Below are positions 58,884 to 64,000 of a stretch of DNA of 64,000 nucleotides, piece by piece. Positions within the stretch are counted from its first letter, which is position 1, and every line of letters begins with the position of its first letter. The translations under genes were made by a program, and so were the position numbers. The notes below the pieces were generated by a model that was given only the letters and a program-made list of their open reading frames with translations, was not told where the DNA came from and searched no databases. Source of the stretch: an uncultured Blautia sp. (GTDB lineage: Bacteria > Bacillota > Clostridia > Lachnospirales > Lachnospiraceae); assembly GCA_900540785.1 (NCBI GenBank), contig UQHF01000002.1, positions 1 to 64,000 of the forward strand. The letters run 5' to 3'.

Positions 58884-59966
58884 ATGGAATGTAGGATCGC
58901 GTTAATTCCGGGGGACGGTATCGGACCGGAGATTGTGAGAGAGGCAAAAAAAGTGCTTGACAGAGTGTGTGAAAAATACGGACATACTTTTACATATGAA
59001 AAACTTCTTCTCGGAGGAGCTTCCATTGATGCTTACGGAGTTCCGCTTACAGAGGAGACAATAGAAAAGGCGAAGGCGGCTGACGCTGTTTTAATGGGCT
59101 CTATCGGAGGAGATGCAAAAACTTCTCCCTGGTACCAGTTAGAACCTTCAAAACGTCCGGAAGCAGGACTTCTTGGGATCCGGAAAGCCTTAAATCTTTT
59201 TGCGAATTTAAGACCAGCGTATCTTTATCAGGAATTAAAAGGTGCCTGCCCTCTGAAAGAAGAAATCATAGGGGAAGGTTTTGATATGGTAATTGTCAGA
59301 GAACTCACAGGCGGGCTTTACTTTGGAGAGAGAAAGACAACAGAAGAAAACGGTGTCCGTACAGCCGTAGATACCCTTACTTATAATGAAAAAGAAATAC
59401 GCCGCATTGCAGTGAAGGCGTTTGAAATCGCGAGAAAGAGAAGAAAACAGGTGACAAGCGTAGATAAAGCGAACGTTCTGGACTCTTCAAGACTTTGGAG
59501 AAGCGTGGTGGAGGAAGTGGCAAAGGATTACCCTGATGTAACTCTTTCCCATATGCTTGTTGACAACTGTGCCATGCAGCTTGTGCGCGACCCGGGACAG
59601 TTTGATGTGATTCTTACGGAAAATATGTTTGGCGATATTTTATCAGATGAGGCAAGTATGGTAACTGGCTCCATCGGAATGCTTTCCTCTGCCAGCTTAA
59701 ACGAGACAAAATTCGGGCTTTATGAGCCAAGTCACGGTTCTGCGCCGGATATTGCAGGGCAGAATAAGGCAAATCCTATTGCGACGATTTTATCAGCAGC
59801 TATGATGCTTCGCTATTCTCTTGATATGGATAAAGAGGCAGATGCAGTGGAGGCGGCAGTTCAGAAAGTGCTGACAGATGGATACCGCACAGGAGACATT
59901 ATGTCAGACGGCTGTAAGATAGTCGGAACAGAGGAAATGGGAGATTTGATCTCCGGGGCGATTTAA
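58884..59966 (+). CDS. leuB: 3-isopropylmalate dehydrogenase
   Basis: A 360-residue enzyme of leucine synthesis that oxidises and decarboxylates 3-isopropylmalate with NAD+. Start at ATG 58884 after GAGGAG. Motifs: ALIPGDGIGPEIV, LRPAYLY, the active-site VRELTGGLYFGERKT (about 137) with Tyr, VDKANVLDSSRLWR (about 187), and NMFGDILSDEASMVTGSIGMLSSASL (about 240). No leuA, leuC or leuD is nearby. Confidence 0.95.
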   Translation: MECRIALIPGDGIGPEIVREAKKVLDRVCEKYGHTFTYEKLLLGGASIDAYGVPLTEETIEKAKAADAVLMGSIGGDAKTSPWYQLEPSKRPEAGLLGIRKALNLFANLRPAYLYQELKGACPLKEEIIGEGFDMVIVRELTGGLYFGERKTTEENGVRTAVDTLTYNEKEIRRIAVKAFEIARKRRKQVTSVDKANVLDSSRLWRSVVEEVAKDYPDVTLSHMLVDNCAMQLVRDPGQFDVILTENMFGDILSDEASMVTGSIGMLSSASLNETKFGLYEPSHGSAPDIAGQNKANPIATILSAAMMLRYSLDMDKEADAVEAAVQKVLTDGYRTGDIMSDGCKIVGTEEMGDLISGAI

Positions 59967-60009
59967 AAGAAAATAAGCAGAAATATACATACATAAAGGA
60001 GAGACAGAT

Positions 60010-61683
60010 ATGAGAAGTGATGCAGTAAAAAAAGGAACACAGCAGGCGCCGCACCGTTCCCTGTTTCGTGCCCTTGGCATGACAGAGGAGGAGATGGAAC
60101 GTCCTCTTGTCGGTATTGTAAGTTCATATAATGAAATTGTTCCGGGACATATGAACCTGGATAAGATTGTAAATGCAGTAAAACAGGGAGTGGCAATGGC
60201 AGGAGGAACGCCCGTTGTATTTCCGGCAATCGCAGTGTGCGATGGTATTGCAATGGGACATATCGGAATGAAATATTCTCTTGTTACAAGAGATTTAATT
60301 GCCGATTCTACAGAGGCAATGGCAATGGCACATCAGTTTGACGCTCTTGTCATGGTTCCGAACTGTGACAAGAACGTGCCGGGACTTCTGATGGCAGCGG
60401 CAAGGATCAATGTGCCGACTGTATTTGTAAGCGGCGGTCCCATGCTTGCAGGAAGGGTGGACGGACATAAAACAAGCCTTTCCAGTATGTTTGAGGCAGT
60501 AGGCGCATATGCAGCGGGAAATCTTTCAGAGGAAGGTCTCTGTGAGTACGAAAACAAGACATGCCCTACATGCGGCTCCTGCTCCGGTATGTACACAGCA
60601 AACAGCATGAACTGTTTAACTGAGGTTCTGGGAATGGGACTTAAAGGCAACGGAACCATTCCGGCAGTTTATTCCGAGAGAATCCGTCTCGCAAAACACG
60701 CAGGTATGCAGGTAATGGAAATGTACAGAAGAAATATCCGTCCGAGAGACATTATGACAGAAGAGGCAATCTTAAATGCTCTGACAGTAGATATGGCGCT
60801 TGGCTGTTCTACAAACAGTATGCTTCATCTTCCGGCTATCGCTCATGAAATCGGAATGGATTTTGATATAAGCTTTGCAAATGAAATCAGTGAAAAAACA
60901 CCGAACCTCTGTCACCTTGCTCCGGCAGGTCCTACTTATATGGAAGACTTAAATGAGGCGGGTGGCGTATATGCGGTAATGAACGAGCTGAACAAAAAGG
61001 GACTTCTTCATACAGAATGTATGACGGTCACAGGAAAAACAGTGGGAGAAAATATCAAAGACTGTGTAAATAAAAATCCGGAAGTGATTCGTCCCATTGA
61101 CAATCCGTACAGTGTCACAGGCGGTCTTGCAGTTTTAAAAGGAAATCTTGCTCCGGACGGCGGCGTTGTAAAGCGTTCTGCAGTTGTAGAGGAGATGATG
61201 GTCCACGAAGGTCCGGCAAGAGTGTTTGACTGTGAGGAGGATGCCATAGAGGCAATTAAAGGCGGAAAAATCGTTGCAGGAGATGTGGTAGTGATCCGCT
61301 ACGAAGGCCCGAAAGGCGGACCTGGAATGAGAGAGATGTTAAATCCTACTTCTGCCATCGCAGGAATGGGGCTTGGCTCTTCTGTAGCCCTTATCACAGA
61401 CGGAAGATTCAGCGGAGCGTCAAGAGGCGCGTCCATCGGTCATGTTTCTCCGGAGGCAGCAGTGGGAGGACCGATTGCCTTAGTGGAAGAGGGAGACATA
61501 ATTGCAATCGATATTCCGAATCTGAAACTGGAGATCAAAGTATCGGATGAGGAAATGGCAAAACGAAAAGAAAAATGGCAGCCGAGAGAGCCGAAGGTAA
61601 CAACTGGTTATCTTGCAAGATATGCGGCAATGGTAACATCAGGAAACAGAGGCGCGATTCTGGAAGTGCCAAAATCAAAATAA
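60010..61683 (+). CDS. ilvD: Dihydroxy-acid dehydratase
   Basis: A 557-residue iron-sulfur enzyme of valine/isoleucine synthesis. Cluster cysteines are in PNCDKNVPG (about residue 119) and CPTCGSCSGMYTANSMNCL (about 189-207). Other typical blocks are LGCSTNSMLHLPAIA, YEGPKGGPGMREML and the C-terminal TDGRFSGASRGASIGHVSPEA. It lies 43 nt after leuB and 12 nt before ilvB. Confidence 0.96.
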   Translation: MRSDAVKKGTQQAPHRSLFRALGMTEEEMERPLVGIVSSYNEIVPGHMNLDKIVNAVKQGVAMAGGTPVVFPAIAVCDGIAMGHIGMKYSLVTRDLIADSTEAMAMAHQFDALVMVPNCDKNVPGLLMAAARINVPTVFVSGGPMLAGRVDGHKTSLSSMFEAVGAYAAGNLSEEGLCEYENKTCPTCGSCSGMYTANSMNCLTEVLGMGLKGNGTIPAVYSERIRLAKHAGMQVMEMYRRNIRPRDIMTEEAILNALTVDMALGCSTNSMLHLPAIAHEIGMDFDISFANEISEKTPNLCHLAPAGPTYMEDLNEAGGVYAVMNELNKKGLLHTECMTVTGKTVGENIKDCVNKNPEVIRPIDNPYSVTGGLAVLKGNLAPDGGVVKRSAVVEEMMVHEGPARVFDCEEDAIEAIKGGKIVAGDVVVIRYEGPKGGPGMREMLNPTSAIAGMGLGSSVALITDGRFSGASRGASIGHVSPEAAVGGPIALVEEGDIIAIDIPNLKLEIKVSDEEMAKRKEKWQPREPKVTTGYLARYAAMVTSGNRGAILEVPKSK

Positions 61684-61695
61684 GGAGGAGATGCT

Positions 61696-63387
61696 ATGGA
61701 GCTGACAGGTGCACAGATCATTGTAGAATGTCTGAAAGAACAGGGTGTAGATACAGTATTTGGATACCCTGGAGGAGCAATTTTAAATGTATACGATGCT
61801 CTTTATGAATATAAGGACGAAATCCACCATGTGCTTACTTCACATGAACAGGGCGCTGCTCATGCGGCAGACGGATATGCCCGTGCAACCGGTAAAGTAG
61901 GAGTTTGCATGGCAACCTCCGGACCGGGAGCAACCAATCTTGTGACAGGAATCGCAACTGCATTTATGGATTCTGTTCCTGTTGTTGCAATCACTGCAAA
62001 TGTAGGAAAAGCGCTTCTTGGAAAGGATTCCTTCCAGGAAGTGGATATTGCGGGAATTGTAATGCCTGTAACAAAGCACAGTTACATTGTAAAAGATGTA
62101 ACAAAGCTGGCAGATACGATCAGAAAAGCCTTTTTGATCGCAAAAAGCGGACGTCCCGGTCCTGTTCTCGTAGATGTGACAAAGGACGTAACTGCTGCAA
62201 AGTATGAATATATCCCACACCGTCCCGCAACTGTGACAAGAGAGACGAAAGATATAAGAAAAGAAGATATTGAGCAGGCGGCAGCATTGATCAACAAAGC
62301 AGAGAAACCGTTTATTTTCGTGGGCGGCGGCGGCGTGATTTCCGGTGCGTCCGGAGAAATTGCAGAGCTTTCCACAAGGATTCAGGCACCTGTGTGCGAC
62401 AGTCTTATGGGAAAAGGCGCATTTTCGGGAGAAGACCCCATGTATACGGGAATGCTGGGAATGCACGGAACAAAAACGTCAAATCTGGGAGTCAGCCAGT
62501 GTGACCTTTTGATCGTACTTGGCGCGAGATTCAGCGACCGTGTGACAGGAAATGCAGATACCTTTGCAAAGAATGCGAAGATTATCCAGATTGATGTGGA
62601 TGCAGCGGAAATCAACAAAAACGTGTATGTGGACGCTTATATTGAAGGCGATTTAAAAGAAGTATTAAGAAGGCTTCTTGAAAAGATTCCGGCACAGAAT
62701 CATCCGGAGTGGGTTGCACATATTATGGAAATGAAGGAAAAATATCCGCTCCGCTACGATGAATCTCAGCTTACCGGCCCATATGTGATCGAAAAACTGT
62801 ATGAGCTTACAAAGGGAGATGCCATCATCAGCACAGAGGTTGGTCAGAACCAGATGTGGGCAGCACAGTATTACAAATATAAAGCGCCGAGAACTCTTCT
62901 CACTTCAGGGGGACTTGGAACAATGGGCTATGGTCTTGGCGCAGCTATCGGAGCAAAAATGGGAAGACCGGACAAGACTGTTGTTAATATTGCAGGAGAC
63001 GGCTGCTTCCGAATGAATATGAATGAGATTGCAACTTCTGTAAGATGCGGCAATCAGTTGATTGAAATTGTACTGAACAATCATGTACTGGGAATGGTGC
63101 GTCAGTGGCAGACTCTGTTCTATGACCACAGATATTCCCATACTATCTTAAATGACAATGTGGATTTTGTGAAGCTTGCGGAGGCTATGGGAGCGGAAGG
63201 AATCCGTGTAACAAAGAAAGAGGAGGTGGAACCGGCTCTTAAAAAAGCGCTTGCATCAAAAGGCACAGTTGTTCTCGACTGCTGGATCGATCAGGATTTA
63301 AGTGTATTTCCTATGGTACCGGCAGGAGCAAATATTGACGATGTATTTGATGAGGAGGATATGAAGAGAGATGGGAAGAGTATATAA
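61696..63387 (+). CDS. ilvB: Acetolactate synthase, large (catalytic) subunit
   Basis: A 563-residue thiamine-diphosphate enzyme. The cofactor-activating Glu is in LTSHEQGAAHAADGYARATG (about residue 49), the FAD-region RFSDRVTGNADTFAKNA (about 278), and the ThDP/Mg motif GDGCFRMNMNEIATSVRCGNQLIEIVLNN (about 433-461). It joins pyruvate with pyruvate or 2-oxobutyrate. No ilvN regulatory subunit gene follows; serC comes next with a 17-nt overlap. Confidence 0.95.
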   Translation: MELTGAQIIVECLKEQGVDTVFGYPGGAILNVYDALYEYKDEIHHVLTSHEQGAAHAADGYARATGKVGVCMATSGPGATNLVTGIATAFMDSVPVVAITANVGKALLGKDSFQEVDIAGIVMPVTKHSYIVKDVTKLADTIRKAFLIAKSGRPGPVLVDVTKDVTAAKYEYIPHRPATVTRETKDIRKEDIEQAAALINKAEKPFIFVGGGGVISGASGEIAELSTRIQAPVCDSLMGKGAFSGEDPMYTGMLGMHGTKTSNLGVSQCDLLIVLGARFSDRVTGNADTFAKNAKIIQIDVDAAEINKNVYVDAYIEGDLKEVLRRLLEKIPAQNHPEWVAHIMEMKEKYPLRYDESQLTGPYVIEKLYELTKGDAIISTEVGQNQMWAAQYYKYKAPRTLLTSGGLGTMGYGLGAAIGAKMGRPDKTVVNIAGDGCFRMNMNEIATSVRCGNQLIEIVLNNHVLGMVRQWQTLFYDHRYSHTILNDNVDFVKLAEAMGAEGIRVTKKEEVEPALKKALASKGTVVLDCWIDQDLSVFPMVPAGANIDDVFDEEDMKRDGKSI

Positions 63388-64000
63388 TTTTTCAGCAGGT
63401 CCTGCCGTGCTTCCGGAAGCAGTTTTACGGGAAGCGGCAGAGGAGATGATGGACTATAAAGGAACGGGAATGTCTGTGATGGAGATGAGCCACAGAAGCA
63501 GCACATTTCAGCAGATCATAGATGAGGCGGAGAAAGACCTTCGGGAACTGATGGACATTCCGGATAATTATAAGGTACTGTTTCTTCAGGGAGGAGCGTC
63601 TCAGCAGTTTGCCATGATTCCCATGAACCTTATGAAAAATAAGGTGGCAGATTATATTGTCACAGGACAGTGGGCAAAAAAGGCGTATCAGGAAGCGCAG
63701 AAATATGGAAAGGCAAATAAGATTGCCTCCTCAGAGGACAAAACCTTTTCTTATATTCCGGACTGCAGCGACCTTCCCATAAGCCCGGACGCAGATTATG
63801 TTTATATTTGTGAAAATAATACCATCTACGGCACAAAGTTTAAGGAGCTTCCCGATACAAAGGGAAAAACTCTGGTGGCAGATGTGTCCTCCTGCTTTTT
63901 ATCAGAGCCGGTTGATGTAAGCAGATACGGGATTATCTACGGCGGCGTCCAGAAAAATATCGGACCAGCAGGCATGGTCATTGTGATCATCCGAGAGGAT
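63371..64000 (+). CDS. serC: Phosphoserine aminotransferase (cut by window end)
   Basis: The first 210 codons of a protein usually about 360 residues long. The start ATG 63371 lies within the last codons of ilvB (17-nt overlap). N-terminal YNFSAGPAVLPEAVL, SHRSSTFQQI, LFLQGGASQQFAM and the PLP-Lys motif YGGVQKNIGPAG (about residue 196) identify it. It makes phosphoserine in serine synthesis. Window ends in frame at residue 210; serA may follow. Confidence 0.95.
   Translation, partial: MGRVYNFSAGPAVLPEAVLREAAEEMMDYKGTGMSVMEMSHRSSTFQQIIDEAEKDLRELMDIPDNYKVLFLQGGASQQFAMIPMNLMKNKVADYIVTGQWAKKAYQEAQKYGKANKIASSEDKTFSYIPDCSDLPISPDADYVYICENNTIYGTKFKELPDTKGKTLVADVSSCFLSEPVDVSRYGIIYGGVQKNIGPAGMVIVIIRED

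Noticed and set aside
61840..62466. 208-codon minus-strand frame inside ilvB
   Set aside because: Antisense shadow with Cys/His-rich composition; no regulatory signals.

Overview
The window looks like chromosome from a Gram-positive, anaerobic gut Clostridium relative, most likely the family Lachnospiraceae. The evidence is moderate-to-low GC, strong AGGAGG ribosome-binding sites, tightly overlapping genes, PTS and CUT1-type ABC sugar uptake, a two-subunit iron-sulfur L-serine dehydratase, an oxygen-sensitive radical-SAM sulfatase maturase, bacteriohemerythrin and many peptide-responsive ABC/two-component modules. No rRNA, tRNA, CRISPR array, intact insertion sequence or prophage was seen. 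The species cannot be named from the sequence alone.

Layout. 1-2.2 kb: YtrA-type repressor, ABC transporter and a 33-residue membrane peptide, behind a perfect 52-bp palindrome. 2.3-6.7 kb: a ROK regulator next to a lactose/cellobiose-type PTS operon (IIC, an uncharacterised TIM-barrel protein, IIB, IIA). 6.9-15.4 kb: a sulfated-glycan locus with anaerobic sulfatase maturase, AraC-type response regulator and YesM-type kinase, then two sugar permeases, a solute-binding protein and a cytoplasmic Cys-type sulfatase. 15.4-27.6 kb: mostly core functions (PdaA-like deacetylase, serine dehydratase, phosphoglycerate mutase, L,D-transpeptidase, HAD phosphatase, SfsA, MutY, a glycosyltransferase, a PAP2 protein) and a PhoB-like regulator preceded by a Pho-box-like array but not followed by a kinase. 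27.6-33.0 kb: an accessory stretch with LysR/aldo-keto reductase/CMD genes, two fused gene remnants, a lipoprotein with a membrane partner, and a broken Rpn-type nuclease. 33.1-39.2 kb: topoisomerase III, a Cys-cluster protein, a lone MoaA, malic enzyme and a YitT protein.

39.3-47.0 kb is the most striking block. It holds two adjacent antimicrobial-peptide sensing and export modules. The first is a LanFEG-type immunity transporter with its own regulator and kinase. The second is a BcrAB-like transporter with a regulator upstream and a short one-helix kinase downstream. Both ATPases carry Glu where most ABC proteins have the Q-loop Gln. The first transporter gene has its ribosome-binding site inside a hairpin whose left arm overlaps the predicted transcription start. 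The second has a TCT-N8-TCT-N8-TCT array like the NisR box.

47.1-53.5 kb: hemerythrin, an acetyltransferase, a 600-bp AT-rich geneless stretch with repeats, an acetyltransferase remnant, a MATE pump, a DUF3990 (ADP-ribosyltransferase-fold) protein with an uncharacterised partner, a TipA-like MerR regulator and a PadR/HAAS pair. 53.6-64.0 kb: Nudix and PfkB proteins, a GlgB-like protein that has lost two of three catalytic residues, ThyA and DHFR, then leuB-ilvD-ilvB-serC, with serC cut by the window end.

The strongest candidates for undescribed biology are the catalytically degenerate GlgB homologue, the paired peptide-resistance modules and their control elements, the DUF3990 pair, and the PTS operon with its embedded TIM-barrel protein.
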